Shown here piece by piece: positions 50,084-58,835 of a DNA stretch of 64,000 nt. Below the pieces are notes generated by a model. It did not search any database and was not told the DNA's origin. It saw only the letters and a list, made by a program, of their open reading frames with translations. The stretch is from contig DATLCN010000055.1 in assembly GCA_035526335.1 (NCBI GenBank), forward strand, positions 1 through 64,000, in the 5' to 3' direction. The stretch's first letter is position 1. Every line of letters starts with the position of its first letter. Origin of the DNA: GCA-2861595 sp035526335 (GTDB lineage Bacteria > Actinomycetota > Acidimicrobiia > Acidimicrobiales > GCA-2861595). The position numbers were made by a program, and so were the translations under genes.

Positions 50084-52072
50084 ATGATCGACAGTGAGCT
50101 CGAGCAGCGCGGCATCAACGTAATCCGGGGCCTGGCCATGGACGGGCCACAGAAGGCGAACTCCGGGCATCCCGGCACCGCCATGGCCCTGGCGCCGCTG
50201 GCCCATGTCCTCTGGACCCGGATCATGCGCCACGACCCGTCCCAGCCTGACTGGCCGGATCGCGATCGCTTCGTCCTGTCGGTCGGCCACGCTTCGATCC
50301 TCCTGTACTCCATGCTGTACCTCACGGGCTATGAGCTCACCCTGGACGACCTGAAGGCCTTCCGTCAGTGGGGCAGCAAGACGCCTGGACATCCCGAGGT
50401 GCATCACACCAAGGGCGTCGAGGTGACCACCGGACCCCTGGGCCAGGGTTTCGCCAACGCCGTGGGAATGGGCGTCGCCGAGCGTTGGCTCCGTGCCCGG
50501 TTCGGGCCGGAGACCTGCGACCACCACACCTTCGTCATGTGCAGCGACGGCGACCTCCAGGAGGGCGTCAGCCACGAGGCAGCGTCGCTGGCCGGCCATC
50601 TCGGCCTCGGCCGGCTCGTCTACGTCTACGACGACAACCACATCACCATCGACGGCCCCACCGAGCTCTCCTACAGCGACGACGTCCCGAAGCGTTTCGA
50701 GGCCTACGGCTGGCACGTGGACGACGTGGGCGAGATCGCCAACGACACCGAGGCCCTGGAGGAGGCGGTTCGGAGGGCCATGGCCGTCGAGGACCGGCCG
50801 TCGATGATCGTCCTGCGCAGCCACATCGGCTACCCGTCGCCGAAGTACACCGACACGGCGGCCGCGCACGGCAACCCGCTCGGCGACGAGGAGATCCGGG
50901 TGACCAAGGAGATCCTCGGCCTGCCGCCGGAGGAGACGTTCTGGGTGCCCGACGACGTGCTCGACATGTACCGCCAGTGCATCCCCCGGGGCCAGGCGCT
51001 GCGCAAGGACTGGGAGACCCGGCTTTCGGCGTGGGGCGGCGACCGCAAGCAGCTCGATGCCTGCCTGGACGGCCGCGGGCTGTCCGGCTGGGAGTCCCAG
51101 CTACCGACGTTCGAGGCGGGGACCAAGATGGCCACCCGAAAGGCCAGCGGCGCCTGCGTGAACGCCATCGCCGACGTCGTGCCCGGCCTGCTGGCGGGCG
51201 GAGCCGACCTCACCGACAACACCGGAACCTTCCTCAAGGACCAGGGTGTGCAGTCGGCGGCGGACCCGGGCGGGCGGCTCATCCACTTCGGCATCCGCGA
51301 GCACGGGATGGGCGCCATCATGAACGGCGCCGCCCTGCACGGCGGGGTCGTGCCGGTGGGCGGCACGTTCTTCATCTTCAGTGACTACATGCGCCCCGCC
51401 GTGCGGCTGGCCGCTCTAAGCGAGGCCAAGGTCGTCTACTCCTGGACCCACGACTCGGTCGGTCTCGGTGAGGACGGGCCAACCCATCAGCCCATCGAGC
51501 ACATCGCGGCCATGCGGGCCATGCAGGGGCTCAGGGTGATACGCCCCGCCGACGCCAACGAGACGGCGCACGCCTGGCGCGTCGTCATCGAATCCAACGG
51601 CCCCACCGCACTACTGCTCTCGCGACAGGACCTTCCGGTCCTCGAGGGCACGGCCGAGCGGGCCGACGACGTCGCCCGCGGCGCGTACGTGATCTCCGCC
51701 GGCGGTGACGATCCGGACATCCTCCTGATCGGCACCGGAAGCGAGGTTCACGTTTGCCTGGCCGCGGCCGAGGAGCTTTCGGCTGCCGGAGTGACAGCAA
51801 GGGTCATCTCGATGCCGTCGTGGGAGCTGTTCGAGGAGCAGGACGAGAGCTACCAGGAGGAGGTCATTCCTCCGGAGCTGCCGGCGCTGGCCGTGGAGGC
51901 CGGCTCTTCCTTCGGGTGGGAACGCTGGGCCCTCGACTCGGTTTCCATCGACCGTTTCGGCGCGTCGGCGCCGGGGAAGGTCGCACTGGAGAACCTCGGC
52001 TTCACCCCTGCCAACGTGGCCGCAGTGGCGCGGGAGCTGTTGGAGGAGTTGGAGGACGACGACGAGGGGTAG
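50084..52072 (+). CDS. tkt: Transketolase
   Basis: A 662-residue protein from ATG 50084. LAMDGPQKANSGHPGTAMAL has the conserved His; CSDGDLQEGVSHEAASLAGH then YDDNHITIDG is the thiamine-diphosphate motif; HDSVGLGEDGPTHQPIEHI is the Glu/His catalytic region. It transfers two-carbon units between sugar phosphates with tal and pgi downstream. The TAG of the FIST remnant (50070) starts a TAGGTT box eight bases before the ATG. First gene of a seven-gene pentose phosphate run. Confidence 0.96.
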   Translation: MIDSELEQRGINVIRGLAMDGPQKANSGHPGTAMALAPLAHVLWTRIMRHDPSQPDWPDRDRFVLSVGHASILLYSMLYLTGYELTLDDLKAFRQWGSKTPGHPEVHHTKGVEVTTGPLGQGFANAVGMGVAERWLRARFGPETCDHHTFVMCSDGDLQEGVSHEAASLAGHLGLGRLVYVYDDNHITIDGPTELSYSDDVPKRFEAYGWHVDDVGEIANDTEALEEAVRRAMAVEDRPSMIVLRSHIGYPSPKYTDTAAAHGNPLGDEEIRVTKEILGLPPEETFWVPDDVLDMYRQCIPRGQALRKDWETRLSAWGGDRKQLDACLDGRGLSGWESQLPTFEAGTKMATRKASGACVNAIADVVPGLLAGGADLTDNTGTFLKDQGVQSAADPGGRLIHFGIREHGMGAIMNGAALHGGVVPVGGTFFIFSDYMRPAVRLAALSEAKVVYSWTHDSVGLGEDGPTHQPIEHIAAMRAMQGLRVIRPADANETAHAWRVVIESNGPTALLLSRQDLPVLEGTAERADDVARGAYVISAGGDDPDILLIGTGSEVHVCLAAAEELSAAGVTARVISMPSWELFEEQDESYQEEVIPPELPALAVEAGSSFGWERWALDSVSIDRFGASAPGKVALENLGFTPANVAAVARELLEELEDDDEG

Positions 52073-52081
52073 CGCAACCAC

Positions 52082-53176
52082 GTGACGCGACTGCATGAGC
52101 TGTTCCAGCAACATCGACAGAGCCCCTGGATCGACAACCTCACCCGCTCGATGCTCCGGCGTGGACGCCTGCAGGAGCTGGTCGACGAGGGGGTGCGCGG
52201 CGTCACGTCCAACCCGACCATCTTCGCCAAGGCCGTCTCGTCGGGAGCCGACTACGACGAGCAGCTCGACAGCCTGCTCGGCGTGCACGCCGTGGAGGAC
52301 GCGTACTGGGCGCTGGTGGTGAGCGACGTCAAGGAGGCGCTCGAGGTTCTGCGCCCGGTCCACGAGCAGAGCGCCGGCAGCGACGGATTCGTCTCTCTCG
52401 AGGTGGCCCCCGCCATCGCACACGACACGCCGGCCACCGTCGCTGCCACCCGGTTGCTGCACGAGCGCATCGACCGGCCCAACCTCATGATGAAGATCCC
52501 GGCCACCGCCGAGGGGACCCCGGCCATCGCCGCCATGATCGGCGAGGGACGGAACATCAACGTCACCCTCATCTTCGGACTCGAGCGCTACGACGAGGTG
52601 ATCGAGGCCTACCTGAGCGGTCTGGAGAACTGCGAGGGCGACCTGTCCCGGGTCCACAGCGTGGCGTCGTTCTTCGTCAGCCGCGTCGACACCGAGGTGG
52701 ACCGCCGCCTCGATGCTCTGGGCGACGAGGCGGCGCCGGCTCTCAAAGGCCAGGCCGCCGTGGCCCAGGCCAAGCTCGCCTACCAGCTGTTCCGCCGGAG
52801 GTTCTCCGGCGACCGGTGGGAGGCCTTACGCCGGCGGGGCGCGTCGGTGCAGCGCCCCCTCTGGGCGTCCACCTCGACCAAGAACCCCGCGTACCCCGAC
52901 CTGCTGTACGTCGACAGCCTCATCGGCCCCGACACTGTGAACACCATGCCCGACTCCACCATCGAGGCCTTCTGTGACCACGGAACCGTCGCCTGCACGG
53001 TCGACGCCGGCGTCGAGGACGCTCAGGCGGTCCTGGGGCGTCTCGCCGGTGTCGGCGTCGACATGGCCGATGTCACCCGGGTTCTCGAGGACGAGGGCCT
53101 GGCCACCTTCACCAAGTCCTTCGACGAGCTGATCCAGGCCATGACCGACAAGGCGAACGCCCGCCAGAGCCAGTGA
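52082..53176 (+). CDS. tal: Transaldolase
   Basis: A 364-residue protein from GTG 52082. SPWIDNLTRSMLRRGRLQEL then GVRGVTSNPTIFAKA; the Schiff-base Lys is in NLMMKIPATAEG, and FFVSRVDTEVDR follows. It moves three-carbon units between sugar phosphates. Long (actinobacterial) type. The stop overlaps the GTG of pgi; in several actinobacteria the two are fused in one chain. Confidence 0.95.
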   Translation: MTRLHELFQQHRQSPWIDNLTRSMLRRGRLQELVDEGVRGVTSNPTIFAKAVSSGADYDEQLDSLLGVHAVEDAYWALVVSDVKEALEVLRPVHEQSAGSDGFVSLEVAPAIAHDTPATVAATRLLHERIDRPNLMMKIPATAEGTPAIAAMIGEGRNINVTLIFGLERYDEVIEAYLSGLENCEGDLSRVHSVASFFVSRVDTEVDRRLDALGDEAAPALKGQAAVAQAKLAYQLFRRRFSGDRWEALRRRGASVQRPLWASTSTKNPAYPDLLYVDSLIGPDTVNTMPDSTIEAFCDHGTVACTVDAGVEDAQAVLGRLAGVGVDMADVTRVLEDEGLATFTKSFDELIQAMTDKANARQSQ

Positions 53177-54525
53177 GCGCGGCCCTGCTGCTGCAGCGGC
53201 TCCGCGGTAGGGACGCCTCCTTGTGGCCGGAGGGCAACGTCTCCCCGAACCGCCTCGGCTGGCTCGAGGTGGCCCAGAGAATGCGGTCCGAAGCGGCCGA
53301 CATCACGGCGTGGGCCGCCGGCATCGATGCCACCCGGGTGGTGCTCCTCGGCATGGGGGGTTCCTCCCTCGGGCCGGAGGTGCTCCGGGGGGCAGTCGGA
53401 TCGCAGCGCCTGGTCGTGCTCGACACCACCGATCCCGAGACGATCGCTTCCGTCGACATCGACGACGCCTTCTTCCTGGTGTCCTCGAAATCGGGGTCGA
53501 CGTTGGAGCCGCAGGCGCTGCTCTCGCATTTCTGGGGGCGGGTGCCGGACGGCCGGCGCTTCGCGGCAATCACCGATCCCGGCTCGCCACTCGACGAACA
53601 GGCCACCGACTCCGGCTTCGCCCGTGTCTTCCGGAACCCACCCGACATCGGCGGGCGCTATTCGGTCCTGTCGTACTTCGGGCTCGTGCCTGCGGCGCTG
53701 TGCGGCGTGGACGCGGCCGAGCTGTGCGAGAGCGCCCTCGCCATCGATGGAGCCCAGGCGGTGGAGCTCGGCATGGCCGTGGGCCAGGCGGCTCTCGCGG
53801 GTCGCGACAAGCTCACGGTGGTCGTGCCCGACCGCTTCGCCTCCTTCGGCCTGTGGGTCGAACAGCTGGTGGCGGAGTCCACGGGCAAGCAGGACCTCGG
53901 CGTGGTACCCGTTCCGACCACCGAGGTGGAGACGGGCGACGACCGCCATGTGGTGGCCCTGGAGCTGGCCGAGCCGGGCCAGCTCGGTGCCGAGTTCATG
54001 CGCTGGATGGTGGCTGTTGCGGTGGCCGGCCACGTCATGGGCGTGGACCCCTTCGACGAGCCCGATGTCGCCGTGGCCAAGGCGAACACGGCCAAGGTCC
54101 TGGCCGACCTGCCCCTCGATGAACCAGACGCCGCCGATCCCTCGGGCGTGACGGAGTGGCTCGCTGCGCAGATCCGACCCGGCGACTACGTGTCGATCCA
54201 GGCGTACCTCCCGTACGGGCAGGATGGAGCGCTGGAGCGCCTGCGCCGGACGCTGCGCGACGGGCTGGGTGGCATGGCCGTCACCGCCGGCTACGGCCCC
54301 CGCTTCCTCCATTCGACCGGCCAGCTCCACAAGGGGGGCCCCAACACGGTGGTCGCCGTGCAACTCGTCAGCCGCACGCCGGCCCCCTCGGTTCCGATCC
54401 CATCTCAGCCCTACGACTTCGGCACACTGATCTCGGCGCAGTCCCTGGGGGATCACAAGAGCCTTCTCGACCGGGGCCGAAGGGTCCTGCGGGTTGCGCT
54501 CGACGACCTGAAGGAGATCGGCTGA
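53173..54525 (+). CDS. pgi: Glucose-6-phosphate isomerase (short, Tal-linked type)
   Basis: A 450-residue protein from GTG 53173. VVLLGMGGSSLGPEVLRGAV is the first SIS block, FLVSSKSGSTLEPQALLSHF the sugar-phosphate loop, and HSTGQLHKGGPNTVV the end with the active-site residue. It interconverts glucose 6-phosphate and fructose 6-phosphate. This type is the one fused to transaldolase in other genomes; here it is separate but with a four-base overlap. It ends one base into gnd. Confidence 0.9.
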   Translation: MSAALLLQRLRGRDASLWPEGNVSPNRLGWLEVAQRMRSEAADITAWAAGIDATRVVLLGMGGSSLGPEVLRGAVGSQRLVVLDTTDPETIASVDIDDAFFLVSSKSGSTLEPQALLSHFWGRVPDGRRFAAITDPGSPLDEQATDSGFARVFRNPPDIGGRYSVLSYFGLVPAALCGVDAAELCESALAIDGAQAVELGMAVGQAALAGRDKLTVVVPDRFASFGLWVEQLVAESTGKQDLGVVPVPTTEVETGDDRHVVALELAEPGQLGAEFMRWMVAVAVAGHVMGVDPFDEPDVAVAKANTAKVLADLPLDEPDAADPSGVTEWLAAQIRPGDYVSIQAYLPYGQDGALERLRRTLRDGLGGMAVTAGYGPRFLHSTGQLHKGGPNTVVAVQLVSRTPAPSVPIPSQPYDFGTLISAQSLGDHKSLLDRGRRVLRVALDDLKEIG

Positions 54526-55481
54526 TGCAGCTCGGGATGGTCGGGTTCGGCCGGATGGGTGCGAACATGAGCCGGCGTCTCGTCGAGCGCGGCCATCAGG
54601 TGGTGGCATACGACAGGGATCCGGGCCTGGTCGACAAGGCGGCCGACGACGGGGTGGCCGGCGTGACGAGCCTCGAGGATCTGGTGGCCGCCCTCGATCC
54701 CCCGCGGGCCACCTGGTGCATGGTCCCCTCCGGCGAACCCACCCGCTCCACGGTCGACGCACTCGCAACCGCGCTGGAGCACGGGGACACGATCGTCGAC
54801 GGCGGCAACTCCAACTACCGGGAGGCGCAGGCCTCCTCCGCCAGACTCCGCGAGCGCGGGATCGACTTCATCGATGCGGGTGTCTCCGGCGGCGTCTGGG
54901 GCCTCAAGAACGGCTACTGCCTGATGGTCGGCGGAAACGCCGATGCGGTCGGACGCCTGGAGCCCGTGTTCTGCGACCTGGCACCTCCGGACGGCTACGC
55001 CCATGTCGGCCCGTCCGGGGCCGGTCACTACACCAAGATGATCCACAACGGGATCGAGTACGGCATGCTCCAGGCCTACGCCGAGGGATTCGCTCTGCTC
55101 GACGCGGCAAATGAGTTCGATCTCGATCTCCACCGGGTGGCGGCGCTGTGGAACCAGGGCTCGGTGGTGCGGTCGTGGCTGTTGGAGCTGGCCGAGCTGG
55201 CGCTGGCCCAACCGGAGGAGTTCGCCAGCGTCCGTGGGTTCGTCGAGGACTCCGGGGAGGGCCGGTGGACCGTGGAAGAGGCCATCCGGCGGTCCGTCTC
55301 GGTGCCGGTGATCGCCGCTTCTCTCTTCGCCCGGTTCTCGTCGAGGGACGACGAGCGCTTCGCCGCCCGCATCGTCGCCGCCCTGCGCAACCAGTTCGGC
55401 GGCCACCGCTTCTTCACCGAGGCCGCTGGGGCCGAGGCGGCCCGTGACGACGGGGGCGGGGAGGCCGGCGGACCCGCATGA
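54525..55481 (+). CDS. gnd: 6-phosphogluconate dehydrogenase, decarboxylating (short type)
   Basis: A 318-residue protein, the short form (about 300 versus 470). GMVGFGRMGANMSRRLVERG is the NAD(P)-binding Rossmann loop, VDGGNSNYREAQ and DAGVSGGVWGLKNGYCLMVG carry catalytic residues, and KMIHNGIEYGMLQAYAEGF has the catalytic Lys. Short forms often prefer NAD. It gives ribulose 5-phosphate, CO2 and NAD(P)H. Confidence 0.94.
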   Translation: MQLGMVGFGRMGANMSRRLVERGHQVVAYDRDPGLVDKAADDGVAGVTSLEDLVAALDPPRATWCMVPSGEPTRSTVDALATALEHGDTIVDGGNSNYREAQASSARLRERGIDFIDAGVSGGVWGLKNGYCLMVGGNADAVGRLEPVFCDLAPPDGYAHVGPSGAGHYTKMIHNGIEYGMLQAYAEGFALLDAANEFDLDLHRVAALWNQGSVVRSWLLELAELALAQPEEFASVRGFVEDSGEGRWTVEEAIRRSVSVPVIAASLFARFSSRDDERFAARIVAALRNQFGGHRFFTEAAGAEAARDDGGGEAGGPA

Positions 55482-56989
55482 CGGCGGACAACCCGCTGCT
55501 CGAGGGCCTCGAGGTGGAGCGGCGGGCGCCGCCGTGCATTCTCGTGGTCTTCGGCGCCTCCGGGGACCTCACCTCCCGCAAGCTCGGACCGGCGCTCGAG
55601 GCGCTGGCCTCCAACCGCCAGTTGCCGCTGGCCTTCTCCGTGGTCGGCGTGGCCCGCACCGAGATGAGCGACGACGACTTCCGGTGCCGGATGCTCGAGG
55701 TGGTCAAGAAGCCCAGTGCGGCTTGGGAACGTCTCGTGGCCGGGTTCCGTTACGTCAGCGGGGACTACACGTGCCCGGAGACGTTCGATCGGCTGAAGCG
55801 CGTTCTCGGCGAGGTCGACGAGGAGCGCGGGACGGCGGGTAACCGCGTCTACTACCTCGCCACCGTCCCGGAGGTCTTCGCCGGCGTGGCGTCGGCACTG
55901 GGTGAGCACGGGCTGAGCCAGCCGGAGAGCGAAGATACCTTCATCCGTCTGGTCGTCGAGAAGCCCTTCGGCCGCGACCTGAAGAGCTCCCAGGAGCTCG
56001 ACCAGACGCTGCACGAGTCCTTCCGTGAGGACCAGCTCTACCGGATCGACCACTACCTCGGTAAGGAGACGGTTCAGAACGTCCTCGCTCTGAGATTCGC
56101 CAACTCCATCTTCGAGCCCATCTGGAACCGCCGCTATGTCGACCACGTCCAGATCACGGTGGCGGAGTCCCTGGGCGTGGGCCACCGCGGCGGCTTCTAC
56201 GAGACCGCCGGCGCCCTGCGCGACATCGTCCAGAACCACGTGCTTCAGGTGCTCGGGCTGACCCTGATGGAGCCCCCGGCCACGGTTGACGCCAAGGGCA
56301 TCCGGGACGAGAAGGTGAAGGCGCTGCGGGCCATCGACATCCTCCGGCCAGACGAGGTGGCGACCGACGTGGTCCGCGCCCAGTACGAACCGGGGTGGGC
56401 GGAAGGCGAGATGGCCCGTGGCTACCGCGAGGAGGAGGGCGTGGCGCCGGACAGCCGCACCGAGACCTACGTCGCCATGAAGGTGAGGGTCGACAACTGG
56501 CGCTGGGCCGGCGTGCCCTTCTACGTACGGACGGGCAAGTGCCTGCCCAAGCGGATCACCGAAGTGGCGATGCAGTTCCACACCGTTCCCCATCTGCCCT
56601 TCGCCTCGGGCGCAGCCGAGGGGCTGGAGCCGAACGCTCTGGTTCTGCGCATACAGCCCGACGAGGGCATCACCCTCCGCTTCGGAGCGAAGGTACCCGG
56701 GCAGGCCTTCGAGGTGCGAACTGTGTCGATGGACTTCTCCTATGGAGCCGCCTTCCTCGAGGAGACCCCCGACGCCTACGAGCGGCTCCTGCTCGACGCG
56801 ATGGTGGGCGACCCCACCCTCTTCATCCGTGCCGACGAGGTGGAGCAGGCGTGGGTGGTGGTGGAGCCCCTGCTGGCCGCCTGGGCCGAAGACGAGGCTC
56901 CTCTGGCCACATATCCGGCCGGGACCTGGGGGCCGCGTGAGGCCGACCGGCTCCTGGAGAGGGACGGGCGCCGGTGGCGCAGCCCGTGA
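55478..56989 (+). CDS. zwf: Glucose-6-phosphate 1-dehydrogenase
   Basis: A 503-residue protein overlapping gnd by four bases. VVFGASGDLTSRKLGPALEA binds NADP, EKPFGRDLKSS the cofactor/substrate side and RIDHYLGKETVQN is the signature with the catalytic His. It makes 6-phosphoglucono-lactone and NADPH, and OpcA, encoded next, activates it in actinobacteria. Normal length. Confidence 0.97.
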   Translation: MTADNPLLEGLEVERRAPPCILVVFGASGDLTSRKLGPALEALASNRQLPLAFSVVGVARTEMSDDDFRCRMLEVVKKPSAAWERLVAGFRYVSGDYTCPETFDRLKRVLGEVDEERGTAGNRVYYLATVPEVFAGVASALGEHGLSQPESEDTFIRLVVEKPFGRDLKSSQELDQTLHESFREDQLYRIDHYLGKETVQNVLALRFANSIFEPIWNRRYVDHVQITVAESLGVGHRGGFYETAGALRDIVQNHVLQVLGLTLMEPPATVDAKGIRDEKVKALRAIDILRPDEVATDVVRAQYEPGWAEGEMARGYREEEGVAPDSRTETYVAMKVRVDNWRWAGVPFYVRTGKCLPKRITEVAMQFHTVPHLPFASGAAEGLEPNALVLRIQPDEGITLRFGAKVPGQAFEVRTVSMDFSYGAAFLEETPDAYERLLLDAMVGDPTLFIRADEVEQAWVVVEPLLAAWAEDEAPLATYPAGTWGPREADRLLERDGRRWRSP

Positions 56990-58062
56990 ACCCACCCGGT
57001 GCCTGTGCCGGTTACGGCGCAGGAGCGCCGCCTCCGCCACCCGTTGCGCCGAACCCGCTCCGGACGCCGGGAAGCGATCTGGAGCTCGGCGCCTGGCGGG
57101 GCGAGAACGTGAACGTGGGCCAGGTTCTGGAGGCGCTGGCGGATCTCCGGCGCGGGGAGCAACGGAGCGCCACCCGCACCTGTGTCGTCAACCTGGTCGT
57201 GAGGGCCGGCGACGACGACCAGGCCGGTCGAGCCTGCGCCGCCCTGCACCGGCTCGGCGGGCGCCATCCGGGCCGCACCGTGGTCGTGGTGGGCCCGCGG
57301 GGCGGCGGAGCCGAAGGCCCATCGTCCATCGACGCCGAGGTGCGTCTGCACGGCACCGAGGCGGAGGGACATGCCGTGTGGTCGGAGGACGTCCGCCTGC
57401 GGGTGCGGGGCCCTCTCCTCGGCCATCTCGATTCCATCGTCGAACCGCTGACCCTTCCCGACCTGCCTGTGGTCGCCTGGTTCGTGGGGCGACCACCCGA
57501 TCCGAGCGACGCCCTCCTCCTGGCGGCCGACGCTGTGATCGTCGACGCCAAGACCGAGGAGCCCGGAGGCGAGAAGTCGATCCCGGCCGTGGTGACCCTG
57601 GGCCGGCGCAACGTCGTCATAGACCTGTCCTGGATCCGGCTCCGGCCCTGGCGGGAGTTGATGGGGGGCCTGTTCGACGGACCGATCCTTCGGCCCTTCC
57701 TCGATGGCGTCACCCGAGCCGAGGTCCGGGGCAAGCCCGGCCCGCGACTGCTTCTGGCCGGCTGGCTGTCCTCGCGCCTGGGCCTCTCCCGCAGCCAGCT
57801 GCAGCTCGTAGACAGCCGGCACACCTCGATGCGCCTCACGGCCGAGAGCGATGGTGCGACGGCAAGCTTCGTCGTCGACCGGAAGGAGGGAGATCGGACC
57901 GTGTTCGCCCGCGCCGAGGTCGAGGGGGGCGCCACCCAGGAGGACCGGCTGTCGCTGGCCGAGGACTCGCTCTCCTGGTCCCTCGCCCACGCCCTCACCC
58001 ACCTGCGTCACGATCGGGTCCACAGCCAGGCCGTCCACGCCGCCCTCGGGCTAGGTGAATGA
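56974..58062 (+). CDS. opcA: Glucose-6-phosphate dehydrogenase assembly protein OpcA
   Basis: A 362-residue protein from GTG 56974, overlapping zwf by 16 bases. SATRTCVVNLVVRAGDDDQA then GRTVVVVGPRG, SIVEPLTLPDLPVVAWFVGR and DPSDALLLAADAVIVD are OpcA blocks. It binds and redox-regulates Zwf. N-terminal Pro/Gly-rich start (about 30 residues) is probably disordered; a later start is possible but not supported. Confidence 0.92.
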   Translation: MAQPVNPPGACAGYGAGAPPPPPVAPNPLRTPGSDLELGAWRGENVNVGQVLEALADLRRGEQRSATRTCVVNLVVRAGDDDQAGRACAALHRLGGRHPGRTVVVVGPRGGGAEGPSSIDAEVRLHGTEAEGHAVWSEDVRLRVRGPLLGHLDSIVEPLTLPDLPVVAWFVGRPPDPSDALLLAADAVIVDAKTEEPGGEKSIPAVVTLGRRNVVIDLSWIRLRPWRELMGGLFDGPILRPFLDGVTRAEVRGKPGPRLLLAGWLSSRLGLSRSQLQLVDSRHTSMRLTAESDGATASFVVDRKEGDRTVFARAEVEGGATQEDRLSLAEDSLSWSLAHALTHLRHDRVHSQAVHAALGLGE

Positions 58063-58090
58063 GCGCCGCCGAACCTTTATGGTTGGGAGG

Positions 58091-58798
58091 GTGAACGGAG
58101 AGCTCGTGGTGGTGGACGATCTCGCCGGCGAGTTCGCCGAGCGCGTGATCGATGCCTTCCGTCACCGGACCAACGAGGACTTCTCCCTTGCCCTCTCCGG
58201 TGGGCAGACGGCCCGTTCCTGCTACGAGCGTCTCGCCGCCGAGTCCGCCAGCCGGATCGACTGGTGGCTCGTCGAAATCTATTGGGGCGACGAGCGCTGC
58301 GTGCCACCCGAGGACCCGGCTTCGAACGAGAGGCTCGGGCGGGAGGCGCTGCTCGAGCGGGTGGGAGCCGCAAGCTCCATCCATCCCATGCGCTGTGACG
58401 ACGGAGCCGAGCCGTACCAGATGCGCATCGGGGAGCTGGGGCGCTTCGACGTGGTCCACCTCGGACTCGGCGCCGACGGCCACACCGCCTCTCTCTTCCC
58501 GGGGTCCACCGGGCTCGACGCAGATCCCGGGCGTCTCGTGGTCATGAACGAGGATCCCTCGGGCGTCAATCCGTACCGGCGCATGACCCTCACCCTGTCC
58601 GGGATCGCCCGGGCCCGGCTGGTCCTCTTCACCGTCGCCGGGTCCGACAAGCGCGAGGCCATGCAGCGCATCATCGACGGTGAGGATCTCCCCGCTTCCC
58701 GGGTGGAAGCCGAACGCGTGGTGTGGCTCGTCGACCGGGAGGCGGCGCCGTTGAGCCGGCCGGCCAATACCATGGTGGGTGGAAGGACGCCGGCCTGA
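58091..58798 (+). CDS. pgl: 6-phosphogluconolactonase
   Basis: A 235-residue protein. GTG 58091 gives the usual start (NGELVVVDDLAGEFAERVI); GGGAGG abuts it and TATGGT ends seven bases upstream. ATG 58079 and GTG 58055 are alternatives. FSLALSGGQTARSCYERLAA, EIYWGDERCVP and HLGLGADGHTASLFPGS are the family blocks. It hydrolyses the lactone from Zwf. Last of the pathway run. Confidence 0.93.
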   Translation: MNGELVVVDDLAGEFAERVIDAFRHRTNEDFSLALSGGQTARSCYERLAAESASRIDWWLVEIYWGDERCVPPEDPASNERLGREALLERVGAASSIHPMRCDDGAEPYQMRIGELGRFDVVHLGLGADGHTASLFPGSTGLDADPGRLVVMNEDPSGVNPYRRMTLTLSGIARARLVLFTVAGSDKREAMQRIIDGEDLPASRVEAERVVWLVDREAAPLSRPANTMVGGRTPA

Positions 58799-58835
58799 GG
58801 CCGGCGGACGTGGACCAGCGAGAGGAGAGTTCGGG

